A stretch of 64,000 nucleotides of DNA from Streptomyces spinosus (GCF_020400655.1 NZ_JAINRC010000027.1:37192-101191), one strand, 5' to 3'. Shown: positions 36,419 to 46,681, counted from the first letter of the stretch. A program made the numbers and translations. The notes: generated from the letters alone by a model not told the origin.

Positions 36419-37108
36419 ATGGCTACTCATGTGATCACCGGAGCCGGTTCCGGCATCGGCGCGGCCGTGGCCCGCCGGCTGCACGCGCGCGGGGACGAGA
36501 TCGTGCTCCACGCGCGCGACGCGGGCCGGGCGAAGGAACTGGCGGCCGGGTTCCCCGGCGCACGCACCCTCGTCGGCGACCTGGCGGACCCGGACAAGCT
36601 GTCGTGGGCGTTCTCCCACCAGACGCTCCCGGACCGGATCGACTCCCTGCTGCACATCGCCGGCGTCGTCGACCTCGGCGGCGTCGGCGAGCTGACCCCG
36701 AAGTCCTGGCGCCACCAGCTCAACGTCAACCTGATCGCCCCCGCCGAGCTGACCCGGCACTTCCTGCCGCAGCTCCGGACGGCCCGCGGCCATGTGATCT
36801 TCGTCAACTCCGGCGCCGGCCTGTCCGCCAGTGCCGGGTGGTCCGCGTACGCCGCCTCCAAGCACGGTCTGAAGGCCCTCGCCGACTCCCTGCGCCAGGA
36901 GGAGCACGCGAACGGCGTCCGCGTCACCTCGGTCTACCCGGGTCGCACCGCCAGCCCCATGCAGGCCAAGGTGCACCAGCAGGAGGGCAAGGAGTACGAC
37001 CCGTCGAAGTGGATCGACCCCGAGTCGGTCGCCACGACGATCCTGACCGCCCTGGACCTCCCGAGGGACGCGGAGATCAACGACCTGACGGTACGCCCGG
37101 GGCGCTGA
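36419..37108 (+). CDS. Short-chain dehydrogenase/reductase
   Basis: A 229-aa SDR: cofactor motif TGAGSGIG near the N-terminus, NVN in LNVNLIAPAE, catalytic Ser in VNSGAG and YAASKHG. Substrate unknown. Two in-frame ATG codons (36410, 36419) are possible; the second gives the usual SDR N-terminus MATHVITGAG. Confidence 0.88.
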   Translation: MATHVITGAGSGIGAAVARRLHARGDEIVLHARDAGRAKELAAGFPGARTLVGDLADPDKLSWAFSHQTLPDRIDSLLHIAGVVDLGGVGELTPKSWRHQLNVNLIAPAELTRHFLPQLRTARGHVIFVNSGAGLSASAGWSAYAASKHGLKALADSLRQEEHANGVRVTSVYPGRTASPMQAKVHQQEGKEYDPSKWIDPESVATTILTALDLPRDAEINDLTVRPGR

Positions 37109-37139
37109 CCTCGCCCGGAGGGTTCCGTACGCTTCCCGG

Positions 37140-38147
37140 GTGAGCGAAAACAGCCAGTTCAGGTTCCCGGGGGCCACCGGCGTCGGTTCCCTGCCCGGCG
37201 GGGACGCGAGGGAAGCCGCCAAGACCGCCACCGGATCCTTCGAGGACTTCCCCTTCCTCCCGGAGCTGCCCGCGCGCGGGCCCGGCGCCGACATGATCGG
37301 CCGCACCGCCGGGATGCTGGTCGAGCTCTACGCGCGCGTGGAGCCCAGCGGGTGGCGGATCGGGGACCGGCCGGGCCGGGACACCAGGCGGGCCAGGTCC
37401 TGGCTCGGCGAGGACCTGGACGCCCTGGAGGAGTTCACCCAGGGCTACGAGGGCGACCTGAAGGTGCAGGCGGTCGGGCCGTGGACGCTGGCCGCCGCCC
37501 TGGAGCTGAGGAACGGCGAGGCCGCCCTGTCGGACCCCGGCGCCTGCCGGGACCTCGCCGCCTCGCTCGCCGAGGGCCTGCGGCTGCACCTCGACGAGGT
37601 GCGGCGCCGCGTCCCGGGCGCCCGGATCGTCCTCCAGCTCGACGAGCCCTCCCTCACGGCCGTCCTGCGTGGGCAGGTCCGTACGGCGAGCGGCTACCGC
37701 ACCCACCGGGCCGTGGACCGGCAGGTCGTGGAGGCCACGCTCCGGGACGTCGTCGGCACGCACGCCGGCGCGCCGGTGGTGGTGCACTCCTGCGCCCCGG
37801 ACGTGCCGTTCGCCCTGCTGCGGCGGGCCGGCGCGGCGGCCGTCTCCTTCGACCTCGCGCTGCTCACCGAGCGTGACGACGAGGCGATCGGCGAGGCCGT
37901 GGAGGGCGGTACCCGGCTGTTCACCGGTGTCGTGCCGGGCACGGACGGCCCGTTGTCAGACCCTGCCGGTAGCGTCATGGGTGTCAGGACGTTGTGGCGC
38001 AGGCTGGGGCTGCGTCCGGAGCTGCTCGCGGAGGCGGTCACGGTCACCCCGGCGTGCGGGCTGGCGGGCGCTTCCCCGGCGTACGGGCGCCAGGCGCTCG
38101 CCCACTGCGTCCGGGCGGCGAGATCCCTCGCGGACAACCCTGAGTAA
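37140..38147 (+). CDS. Cobalamin-independent methionine synthase-like protein (C-terminal domain only)
   Basis: A 335-aa protein related to the catalytic C-terminal barrel of MetE. It keeps VHSCAPD and TPACGLAG, supplying the His, Cys and second Cys zinc ligands, and starts with FPGATGVGSLPGGD, like core-MetE forms. It lacks the N-terminal half of a standard 750-aa MetE, so its methyl donor may not be folate. GTG start without a close ribosome site. The 15-bp gap to ligA suggests co-transcription. Confidence 0.82.
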   Translation: MSENSQFRFPGATGVGSLPGGDAREAAKTATGSFEDFPFLPELPARGPGADMIGRTAGMLVELYARVEPSGWRIGDRPGRDTRRARSWLGEDLDALEEFTQGYEGDLKVQAVGPWTLAAALELRNGEAALSDPGACRDLAASLAEGLRLHLDEVRRRVPGARIVLQLDEPSLTAVLRGQVRTASGYRTHRAVDRQVVEATLRDVVGTHAGAPVVVHSCAPDVPFALLRRAGAAAVSFDLALLTERDDEAIGEAVEGGTRLFTGVVPGTDGPLSDPAGSVMGVRTLWRRLGLRPELLAEAVTVTPACGLAGASPAYGRQALAHCVRAARSLADNPE

Positions 38148-38162
38148 CGGGAGGACAACACG

Positions 38163-40358
38163 GTGGCCGGCGACAAGCAGGCGGAGACGACGGCGGTGCC
38201 CGCCGAGGCCCGCGACAAGCACGCGCAGCTGGCGGAGCAGGTCGAGGAGCACCGCTTCCGGTACTACGTGAAGGACGCTCCCGTCATCAGCGACGCGGAG
38301 TTCGACCAGCTCCTGAAGTCCCTGGAGGCCCTGGAGGAGCGGTACCCGGAGCTGCGCACCCCGGACTCGCCCACCCAGAAGGTCGCGGGGTCGTACGAGA
38401 CGGAGTTCACGGCGGTCGAGCACCGCGAGCGGATGCTCTCGCTCGACAACACGTTCAACGACGACGACCTGGCCGCCTGGGCCGACCGCGTCGCCAGGGA
38501 GCTGGGCGACCAGACGTACCACTTCCTGTGCGAGCTGAAGGTGGACGGCCTCGCGGTCAACCTCACCTACGAGAAGGGCCGCCTCACACGCGCGGCCACC
38601 CGCGGCGACGGCCGCACCGGCGAGGACATCACGCCGAACGTCCGGACGATCGCGGAGATCCCGGACCGCCTGACGGGCGACAAGGTGCCCGACCTGGTGG
38701 AGATCCGCGGCGAGGTCTACTTCCCGATGGAGAAGTTCCTCGAACTGAACGAACGCCTGGTCGCGGCCGGCGACAAGCCCTTCGCCAACCCCCGCAACGC
38801 CGCCGCCGGTTCGCTGCGCCAGAAGGACCCGCGGGTCACCGCGACCCGCCCGCTGCACATGGTCGTCCACGGCATCGGCGCCCTGGCGGGCTTCTCGGGC
38901 ATGACCCGGCTCTCGCAGGCGTACGACCTGCTGAAGACCTGGGGCCTGCCCACCTCCCCGCACAACCGCGTGGTCGACGACCTCGCCGGCGTACGGGAGT
39001 TCATCGCGTACTACGGCGAGAACCGCCACTCCGTCGAGCACGAGATCGACGGTGTCGTGGTCAAGCTGGACGAGATCCGCCTCCAGGGCCGGCTCGGCTC
39101 CACCGCGCGGGCACCGCGCTGGGCGATCGCCTACAAGTACGCGCCGGAGGAGGTCAACACCAAGCTCGTCGACATCAAGGTGGGCGTCGGCCGCACGGGC
39201 CGCGTCACGCCGTACGCGCAGGTCGAGCCGGTCACGGTCGCGGGCAGCGAGGTGGAGTTCGCCACCCTGCACAACCAGGAGGTCGTCAAGGCCAAGGGCG
39301 TGCTCATCGGGGACACCGTGGTCCTGCGCAAGGCCGGCGACGTCATCCCGGAGATCCTGGGCCCGGTGGTCGACCTCAGGGACGGCAGCGAGCGGGAGTT
39401 CGTGATGCCGGGAGAGTGCCCCGAGTGCGGGACGCCGCTGCGGCCCATGAAGGAGGGCGACATCGACCTCCGCTGCCCCAACGCGCGCGGCTGCCCCGCC
39501 CAGTTGCGCGAGCGGGTGTCCTACCTCGCCGGCCGGGAGTGTCTGGACATCGAGCACTTCGGCGCGGTGGCCGCCGCCGCGCTCACCCGTCCGCTGGAGC
39601 CGGCCGACCCGCCGCTGGTGGACGAGGGCGACCTGTTCGACCTGACGGTGGAGAAGCTGCTGCCCATCAAGGCCTACGTCCTCGACCCGGACAGCGGCCT
39701 GCCCAAGCGCGACCCGAAGACCGGCGAGGAGAAGGTCGTCACGGTCTTCGCCAACCAGAAGGGCGAGCCGAAGAAGAACACCCTCGCCCTGCTGGCGAAC
39801 ATCGAGGCGGCCAAGTCCCGTCCGCTGGCCCGCTTCCTGAACGGGCTGTCGATCCGGCACGTGGGACCGGTGGCCGCGCAGGCGCTGGCGCGCGAGTTCC
39901 GGTCCATCGACCGCATCGAACAGGCGACCGAGGAGGAGCTGGCGGCCACCGACGGCGTCGGCCCCATCATCGCCGCCGCGCTCAAGGAGTGGTTCGCCGA
40001 GGACTGGCACCGCGAGATCGTCCGCAAGTGGAAGGCCGCGGGCGTCCCCCTGGAGGACCAGTCGTCCGGCGAGGAGGAGGGGCCGCGTCCGCTGGAGGGG
40101 CTCACGGTCGTCGTCACCGGCACGCTGGAGAACTTCACCCGGGACGGCGCCAAGGAGGCGTTGCAGCGCCAGGGCGCGAAGGTGACCGGTTCGGTGTCGA
40201 AGAAGACCTCGTTCGTCGTTGTGGGTGACAACCCCGGATCGAAGTACGACAAGGCCATGCAGCTGAAGGTTCCCGTGCTGAACGAGGACGGTTTCGGCGT
40301 CCTGTTGGAACAGGGCCCCGAGGCGGCGGCCGAAGTCGCGCTTCCGACCGGGGAGTAG
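38163..40358 (+). CDS. ligA: NAD+-dependent DNA ligase
   Basis: A 731-aa essential replication/repair ligase. The adenylated lysine lies in CELKVDGLAV; the Ia domain, OB fold, four-cysteine zinc finger (CPECG ... CPNARGC), helix-hairpin-helix repeats (GLSIRHVGPVAAQALA, DGVGPIIAAAL) and a C-terminal BRCT domain (GLTVVVTGTLENFTRDGAKE) follow in the usual order. GTG start with GGGAGGA seven bases upstream. Followed by a nested terminator hairpin. Confidence 0.97.
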   Translation: MAGDKQAETTAVPAEARDKHAQLAEQVEEHRFRYYVKDAPVISDAEFDQLLKSLEALEERYPELRTPDSPTQKVAGSYETEFTAVEHRERMLSLDNTFNDDDLAAWADRVARELGDQTYHFLCELKVDGLAVNLTYEKGRLTRAATRGDGRTGEDITPNVRTIAEIPDRLTGDKVPDLVEIRGEVYFPMEKFLELNERLVAAGDKPFANPRNAAAGSLRQKDPRVTATRPLHMVVHGIGALAGFSGMTRLSQAYDLLKTWGLPTSPHNRVVDDLAGVREFIAYYGENRHSVEHEIDGVVVKLDEIRLQGRLGSTARAPRWAIAYKYAPEEVNTKLVDIKVGVGRTGRVTPYAQVEPVTVAGSEVEFATLHNQEVVKAKGVLIGDTVVLRKAGDVIPEILGPVVDLRDGSEREFVMPGECPECGTPLRPMKEGDIDLRCPNARGCPAQLRERVSYLAGRECLDIEHFGAVAAAALTRPLEPADPPLVDEGDLFDLTVEKLLPIKAYVLDPDSGLPKRDPKTGEEKVVTVFANQKGEPKKNTLALLANIEAAKSRPLARFLNGLSIRHVGPVAAQALAREFRSIDRIEQATEEELAATDGVGPIIAAALKEWFAEDWHREIVRKWKAAGVPLEDQSSGEEEGPRPLEGLTVVVTGTLENFTRDGAKEALQRQGAKVTGSVSKKTSFVVVGDNPGSKYDKAMQLKVPVLNEDGFGVLLEQGPEAAAEVALPTGE

Positions 40359-40366
40359 CGGTTGAA

Positions 40367-40406
40367 GGCCACCCGATCGGCGCATATCAGATGCATACGG
40401 GTGGCC
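40367..40406 (+). terminator. Terminator after ligA
   Basis: Outer 9-bp stem GGCCACCCG (40367-40375)/CGGGTGGCC (40398-40406), with an inner GCAT/ATGC stem in the loop. No U-tract. Confidence 0.6.
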
Positions 40407-40617
40407 CGGGCGCATTCGGGCAACCGTCGGAGACCGCTGCCCGTGGAAGCCTTCCGCGGCCTACTGTTGAGGTGTGCGCCTGCCGTGCCCAGCTACGGCT
40501 GGGGCATTTCCGTGCCCTCCACGGGCGCGGGGAAGGTTTCTTCGACGCGGAGCTGCTGATGGTTGTCGGGCATCGGGCCGCGTGGCGTGGGCACCGCCGG
40601 CTGTGAGAGGGACGGGA

Positions 40618-42837
40618 ATGGAACCGACCGAGAGCGCCGCCCCGGACTCATGGCTGCGCCTGCGCCGCCGCGCGGGCGTGTGGCGGGTCAACCGGTGGAG
40701 CGGACGGGGCGTCGGGCGCACGGCCGGACCGGGCGCGGTCACCGACGCCCGCGCCTCCCTGTCCGCCGTCGCGCCCGCCCCCGGCCTGGCCGGCGCCGAC
40801 ACCGAACGGCACCTGTCCTGGCCCGCCCTGCCCACGGCCGCCGTGGCCGCCGCCGGACTCGTCCTGGGCGCCGGGTTCTACCGCGCCTACGCCGGTCACC
40901 ACGCCCTCTTCCCCGGTGGCACGGTCGGCTGGTCGCTGGCCCTGCTCACCGGCGTCATCGTCGGCCACCTCGTCATGCTGGGCCGCGCCCGCTGGTCGGG
41001 CGGCACCGGATCGGGCGCCGCCCTCACCCTCGCCGTCCTGCTGCTGTACGGCTGGGTGCCCGCCGGCCTGGTCAGCCTCGCCGTCGTCGTCCTGGTCGGC
41101 ATCGCCCGCCGCAACCGCTGGCGGCAAGGGGTGCTGCACGGCGCGGCCGACATCCTCGGCATCGGCGTCGGCGCCCTGCTGCTCGGCGCGTTCGGCCGGG
41201 TCCCGAGCGTCGAGGAGCCCTGGCGACCCGGCACCTGGAGCGTCGCCACGGCACCCCAGATCATGCTGGTCGCGGTCGCCTACCTCGCCGTCGGCCGCGG
41301 CCTGCTGTGGTACCTGAACGCCCCGCGCGGCGGCGGGGTGCCCACCGTCGCCCGCACCGCCCTGGTCCGCCAGGGCCTGGTCGCCGTCGCCCTGCTCGGC
41401 ATCGCGCCCCTGCTGTGCGTCGTCGCCGACACCCAGCCGGTCCTGCTGCCGCTGTTCGCCATCCCGCTCATCGCCCTGGACTCCACGCTGTGGATGGCCC
41501 GTGCCCGCGCCGAGGAGCAGCTGCGCGACCCGCTGACCGGGCTGCCCAACCGGCAGTGGCTGCTGGAGCGCATCTGGACCGCCCTGGACGACGCCGACCG
41601 CATCGGGGCGCGCTCCGCGCTCATGCTGATCGACCTCGACCGCTTCCGTTCGGTGAACGACACCCTGGGTCATCTGGCCGGTGACCGGCTGCTGCTCCAG
41701 ATCGCCGACCGGCTGCGGCTCGCCCTGCCGCGCGGTGCCGAGGCCGCCCGGCTCGGCGGTGACGAGTTCGCGGTCTTACTGCCCGTAGCCGACTCCACCA
41801 CGTCGGCCACCCGCGTCGCCCGCGGCCTCGTCACCGACCTCAGCTCCCCGCTCGACCTGGACGGACTCACCCTCGTCCTGGAGGCCAGCGCCGGCGTCGC
41901 CGTCTTCCCCGACCACGCGCTCGACGCCGAAGGGCTCCTGCGCCGCGCCGACGTCGCGATGTACCAGGCGAAGAGGGACCGCACGGGCGTCGAGGTCTAC
42001 GAGTCCAAGCGGGATTCCAACACCCCGGACCGCCTCGGCCTGCTGGGCGACCTGCGCAGGGCGTTGGACGCGCACGAGGTGCAGCTCCACTACCAGCCCA
42101 AGGTCCGTTTCGACGGACAGGTCGCCGGCCTGGAGGCCCTGGTCCGCTGGGTGCACCCGGAGCGCGGCAAGGTGCCGCCGGACGAGTTCATAGCGATAGC
42201 GGAGTCCTCGGGGCTGATGCCCCACCTCACCGAGTACGTCCTGGAGACCGCGCTTGGCCAGGTCGCCCGGTGGCGCGCACAGGGGCTGCGGGTGCCGGTC
42301 GCCGTCAACGTCTCCCCGCGCGACGTGCACACCCCGGGATTCGCCGGTTCGGTCGCCGCGCGCCTGGCCCGGCACGGCGTCCCCGCCGGGGCGCTCCAGC
42401 TGGAGATCACGGAGCACGTGCTGCTGGAGGACCCGCAGCGGGCCGCCGACACCCTCGCCGGGCTCACCGGCCACGGCGTGAAGATGTCCCTGGACGACTT
42501 CGGCACCGGCTACTCGTCGCTGGTGCACCTGCGGCGGCTCCCCGTCAGCGAGCTGAAGATCGACCGCTCCTTCGTGGCCCGGCTGGCCGTCGACGCCCAG
42601 GACGCGGAGATCGTGCGCTGCACGGTGGATCTCGCGCACTCCCTGGGCCTCCTGGTCGTCGCCGAGGGGGTCGAGGACGACGAGACGTGGGAGCGGCTGC
42701 GGGACCTGGGCTGCGACGCGGTGCAGGGATGGCTGGTCGCCGCGGCGATGCCGCCCGAGGAGGCCACGGCCTGGCTGCTGGCGCGGGGTTCCCGCGGCTG
42801 GCAACGGCCGCGCGCCGCACTGCCCGCGGCCGAGTAG
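40618..42837 (+). CDS. rmdB: Membrane GGDEF-EAL c-di-GMP enzyme (RmdB-like)
   Basis: A 739-aa protein. About six N-terminal membrane helices (near 60-290) precede a GGDEF domain (RLGGDEFAV, 380-384 intact) and an EAL domain (GLEALVRW, EAL at 506-508, LDDFGTGYSS at 626-627 and NVSPRD), all with catalytic residues kept, so both synthesis and breakdown of c-di-GMP are possible. Placement right after ligA matches S. coelicolor RmdB, a phosphodiesterase controlling development; the symbol is assigned on that basis. Codon 387 is TTA (41776-41778), the only in-frame TTA I found in the window, so translation should depend on the bldA tRNA. GAGAGGGA precedes the ATG. Confidence 0.9.
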   Translation: MEPTESAAPDSWLRLRRRAGVWRVNRWSGRGVGRTAGPGAVTDARASLSAVAPAPGLAGADTERHLSWPALPTAAVAAAGLVLGAGFYRAYAGHHALFPGGTVGWSLALLTGVIVGHLVMLGRARWSGGTGSGAALTLAVLLLYGWVPAGLVSLAVVVLVGIARRNRWRQGVLHGAADILGIGVGALLLGAFGRVPSVEEPWRPGTWSVATAPQIMLVAVAYLAVGRGLLWYLNAPRGGGVPTVARTALVRQGLVAVALLGIAPLLCVVADTQPVLLPLFAIPLIALDSTLWMARARAEEQLRDPLTGLPNRQWLLERIWTALDDADRIGARSALMLIDLDRFRSVNDTLGHLAGDRLLLQIADRLRLALPRGAEAARLGGDEFAVLLPVADSTTSATRVARGLVTDLSSPLDLDGLTLVLEASAGVAVFPDHALDAEGLLRRADVAMYQAKRDRTGVEVYESKRDSNTPDRLGLLGDLRRALDAHEVQLHYQPKVRFDGQVAGLEALVRWVHPERGKVPPDEFIAIAESSGLMPHLTEYVLETALGQVARWRAQGLRVPVAVNVSPRDVHTPGFAGSVAARLARHGVPAGALQLEITEHVLLEDPQRAADTLAGLTGHGVKMSLDDFGTGYSSLVHLRRLPVSELKIDRSFVARLAVDAQDAEIVRCTVDLAHSLGLLVVAEGVEDDETWERLRDLGCDAVQGWLVAAAMPPEEATAWLLARGSRGWQRPRAALPAAE

Positions 42838-42840
42838 CTC

Positions 42841-42872
42841 CCGCCGAGAGGCCCCGCGGGGCCTCTCGGCGG
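42841..42872. terminator. Perfect 32-bp palindrome terminator
   Basis: CCGCCGAGAGGCCCCG followed directly by its reverse complement (42857-42872) lies between the convergent rmdB and TetR genes. Confidence 0.75.
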
Positions 42873-42888
42873 CGTCAGGAGAAAGTCC

Positions 42889-43467
42889 CTAGTCCCCGGC
42901 GAAGCGGCCGATGAGCAGCGCCAGGCGCGCCTCGTGCGCGCGTTCCGGCAGCCTGCCGCCGCGCGTCAGCGTCACCAGGCCGTGCAGCCCCGCCCAGAAC
43001 GTCTCCGTCAGCAGCCCGGGGTCATCGCCCTCGGCCGCGGCCGGTTCCACCGCGAGGAGCAGTTCGGCGAAGGCCTCCCGCAGCGGCGCGGGCGCCTCCC
43101 GCGCCGCGAACGGCAGGTCCACCAGGTGGGTGAACATCGCGTCGTAGAGGGCGGGCCGGCGCCTGCCGAAGGACGTGTACGTCCGGGCCACCGCCGCCAG
43201 CGCCTCCCGCGTGCCCCGCGCCGCCGTACGGGCCCGGCGTAGCTCCGCCGCCAGGTCGGCGCACCCCTGCGCCGCGACCGCCGCCATGATCGCGCCCTTG
43301 CCCCGGAAGTGGCTGTAGAGGACCGGCTGGCTGTACTCGATCTCGGCGGCCAGCCGGCGCGTGGTCACCGCGTCCCAGCCCTCGGCCTCCGCCAGTTCCC
43401 GGGCGGCCGTGACGATCAGCCGCGCGCGTTCCGCTCGTTCGCGCTCCCGGCGCGCCTGGATAGGCAT
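42889..43467 (-). CDS. TetR family transcriptional regulator
   Basis: A 192-aa repressor with HTH GWDAVTTRRLAAEIEYSQPVLYSHFRGKG and a TetR_C-type helical ligand domain. It is divergent from the DUF4267-cupin operon; two identical-pattern palindromes (CTAGC-N3-GCTAG) flank the intergenic region, one adjacent to each gene, so it probably represses both itself and the operon. I start at the ATG MPIQARRERE; a longer frame would run through the operator. Confidence 0.88.
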   Translation of the reverse strand: MPIQARRERERAERARLIVTAARELAEAEGWDAVTTRRLAAEIEYSQPVLYSHFRGKGAIMAAVAAQGCADLAAELRRARTAARGTREALAAVARTYTSFGRRRPALYDAMFTHLVDLPFAAREAPAPLREAFAELLLAVEPAAAEGDDPGLLTETFWAGLHGLVTLTRGGRLPERAHEARLALLIGRFAGD

Positions 43468-43477
43468 GGCCGTGATT

Positions 43478-43540
43478 CTAGCAGCGCTAGTCAATCTGTC
43501 GATGATCTGCTAGCTTCGCTCTCACGCCTAGCAACGCTAG
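43478..43540. promoter_or_regulatory. TetR operator pair
   Basis: CTAGCAGCGCTAG (43478-43490) and CTAGCAACGCTAG (43528-43540), with a partial copy CTAGCTTCGCT (43510-43520) between. They lie in the 96-bp gap between the TetR gene and its likely target operon. Confidence 0.7.
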
Positions 43541-43563
43541 AAATCGATGGGGGAGAACCACAC

Positions 43564-43935
43564 ATGACCGTCACCGCGTACACCCTGGCCGTCCTGCTCG
43601 ACCTGTTCTGCGTGTTCCTCGGCTACCGGTTCTGGTTCCGGCCCGGACCCGCGGCCGCCGGCTACGGAGTCCCCGCCGACCCGCACGGCGACGCCCGCGC
43701 CTACCTGTCGGTCAAGGGACTCAGGGACGGCACCCTCGGGCTGGTGGGCCTCGCCCTGCTCGCCTTCGCCGGCGCCCGCGCCGAGGCGTGGTTCATGCTC
43801 TGCGTGGCACTCGTGCCGTTCGCCGACACGTTCATCGTCCTGCGCCACGGCGGGCGGAAAGCCGTCGCCTTCGGGATCCACTTCGCCACCGCGATCGTTG
43901 TACTGATCGGTGCCGGACTGCTCTTCGCGGTCTGA
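43564..43935 (+). CDS. DUF4267 family membrane protein
   Basis: A 123-aa protein with four helices and the DUF4267 pattern: LFCVFLGYRFWFRPGPAAAGYGVP, YLSVKGLRDGTLGLVGLALL and DTFIVLRHGG near the end. Function unknown. GGGGGAGAA precedes the ATG. First gene of a two-gene operon with the cupin, apparently repressed by the divergent TetR protein. Confidence 0.85.
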   Translation: MTVTAYTLAVLLDLFCVFLGYRFWFRPGPAAAGYGVPADPHGDARAYLSVKGLRDGTLGLVGLALLAFAGARAEAWFMLCVALVPFADTFIVLRHGGRKAVAFGIHFATAIVVLIGAGLLFAV

Positions 43936-43972
43936 CCGCCCCGCAGCGGGCTCACACGAGGGGGATGCCGCC

Positions 43973-44467
43973 ATGTCGTTGTTCGTGCCAAGGTTCGACG
44001 AGACCGTGCTGGTCCGGGACGCCGAGGCGGAGGTCGTCGGCGACGCGCCCGTCGCCGTCAGGCTGCTGGCCGACAGCAGCGCCAGCGGCGGCGCGCTGTC
44101 CACCGTGCGCGTCACGCTCGCCGAGGGCGCCGACGGGGCCCGGCCGCACGTGCACCACAACTCGGCCGAGATGTTCTACCTGCTCGACGGCGAGGCCGAG
44201 GTGCTGTCCGGCGACGATGTCGTCACCGCCGGGCGCGGCGACCTGATCATCGTGCCGCCGGACCGGCCCCACGCCTTCGCCGCCGCCCCCGGCAGCACCG
44301 CGGACCTGCTCATCGTCATCACCCCGGGCGTCGAGCGCTTCGAGTACTTCCGCCACCTCCAGCGCATCCGCCTCGGCGAGGTCACCCCGGAGAGCCTGCT
44401 GGAGGTCCAGGAGCTGTACGACAACCACTTCCTGGGGAGCGACGCCTGGGACGGGCGCCGCCGCTGA
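43973..44467 (+). CDS. Cupin domain protein
   Basis: A 164-aa protein with one cupin barrel: motif 1 GARPHVHHNSAEMFYLLDGEAEV carries metal-binding His/His/Glu, motif 2 GDLIIVPPDRPHAF the second His. It may be a small-molecule dioxygenase, isomerase or binding protein. GAGGGGG precedes the ATG, 37 bp after the DUF4267 gene. Confidence 0.85.
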   Translation: MSLFVPRFDETVLVRDAEAEVVGDAPVAVRLLADSSASGGALSTVRVTLAEGADGARPHVHHNSAEMFYLLDGEAEVLSGDDVVTAGRGDLIIVPPDRPHAFAAAPGSTADLLIVITPGVERFEYFRHLQRIRLGEVTPESLLEVQELYDNHFLGSDAWDGRRR

Positions 44468-44471
44468 GGCC

Positions 44472-44513
44472 GGGGCGGGGGGAAACCGTTTCACGGTCAG
44501 GCCGCCCCGCCCC
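44472..44513 (+). terminator. Nested terminator after cupin gene
   Basis: Outer 9-bp stem GGGGCGGGG (44472-44480)/CCCCGCCCC (44505-44513), with an inner ACCGT-TTC-ACGGT stem. Confidence 0.65.
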
Positions 44514-44528
44514 ATAGGATTGGGGCTG

Positions 44529-44574
44529 GTCGTCCCGTTCCGTCACCCGCCCTCCGGGCGGACGACGGGAACGG
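44529..44574 (+). promoter_or_regulatory. Structured gatC leader, possible pseudoknot
   Basis: Two inverted repeats cross rather than nest: GTCGTC (44529-44534)/GACGAC (44561-44566) and CCGTTCC (44535-44541)/GGAACGG (44568-44574), with a CCGCCC-TCC-GGGCGG hairpin inside. This is the layout of an H-type pseudoknot in the 5' leader of gatC. Function untested; could be chance in GC-rich DNA. Confidence 0.3.
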
Positions 44575-44624
44575 CACGAACAGCCCCCGGCCCGAACCAC
44601 ACACTCACCCCAGAGGATCGCTGC

Positions 44625-44921
44625 ATGCCTGGCATCACGCGCGAGGAGGTCGCCCACCTCGCCCGGCTGGCGCGTCTGGAGCTGAAGCCCGAAGAACTCG
44701 ATCACTTCGCGGGACAGCTGGACGACATCATCGGCGCGGTCGCCCGCGTCAGCGAGGTCGCCGACCAAGACGTACCGCCGACCTCCCACCCGCTGCCGCT
44801 GACGAACGTCATGCGGCCGGACGAGGTCCGTCCCTCGCTCACCCCCGAGCAGGCGCTCTCCGGCGCCCCGGCACAGGAGCAGCAGCGTTTCAAGGTGCCG
44901 CAGATCCTGGGGGAGGAGTGA
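44625..44921 (+). CDS. gatC: Asp-tRNA(Asn)/Glu-tRNA(Gln) amidotransferase subunit C
   Basis: A 98-aa subunit that stabilises GatA and links it to GatB. The pattern MPGITREEVAHLARLARLEL and the MRPDEVRPSL ... QQRFKVPQIL ending are typical. AGAGGA nine bases upstream fixes the ATG; the frame upstream is leader. First gene of gatC-gatA-small gene-gatB. Confidence 0.95.
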   Translation: MPGITREEVAHLARLARLELKPEELDHFAGQLDDIIGAVARVSEVADQDVPPTSHPLPLTNVMRPDEVRPSLTPEQALSGAPAQEQQRFKVPQILGEE

Positions 44922-44926
44922 CCGCC

Positions 44927-46425
<1,499 letters not shown>

Positions 46426-46429
<4 letters not shown>

Positions 46430-46665
46430 GCGCACTGACCAAGGCCAAGGGCTTCAAGAAGTCCAAGTCCGGTACGTACCTGTCCATGGCCGCCACCGCG
46501 TTCGGCGCGGTCGGCGCCGCCAAGCAGATCAAGAAGGCCCGCGCCGAGAACGACACGCTGCGGCTCGTCGACGCCGTCGTCACCGCCGCCGGCATCGTCA
46601 CCGGCCTCGCCATCCTCTACCGCGAGCTGAAGCGGCTGGGCGACGACGACGTCCTGCTGGGCTGA
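46426..46665 (+). CDS. Small conserved protein inserted in gat operon
   Basis: A 79-aa protein: a basic N-terminus (KAKGFKKSKSG), a weakly hydrophobic segment (YLSMAATAFGAVGAAKQI) and a membrane-like helix (LVDAVVTAAGIVTGLAILYREL). It starts GTG with a four-base overlap with gatA and ends 16 bp before gatB, so it is translated with them. I do not know its function; it might anchor or modulate the transamidosome, or merely share the operon. Confidence 0.75.
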
Positions 46666-46681
46666 GAGGGAAGTTTTCACC

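Noticed and set aside
40474..40617. 48-codon N-terminal extension of the RmdB-like protein
   Set aside because: The ATG at 40618 has GAGAGGGA at good spacing; the extension lacks a ribosome site and looks like leader.
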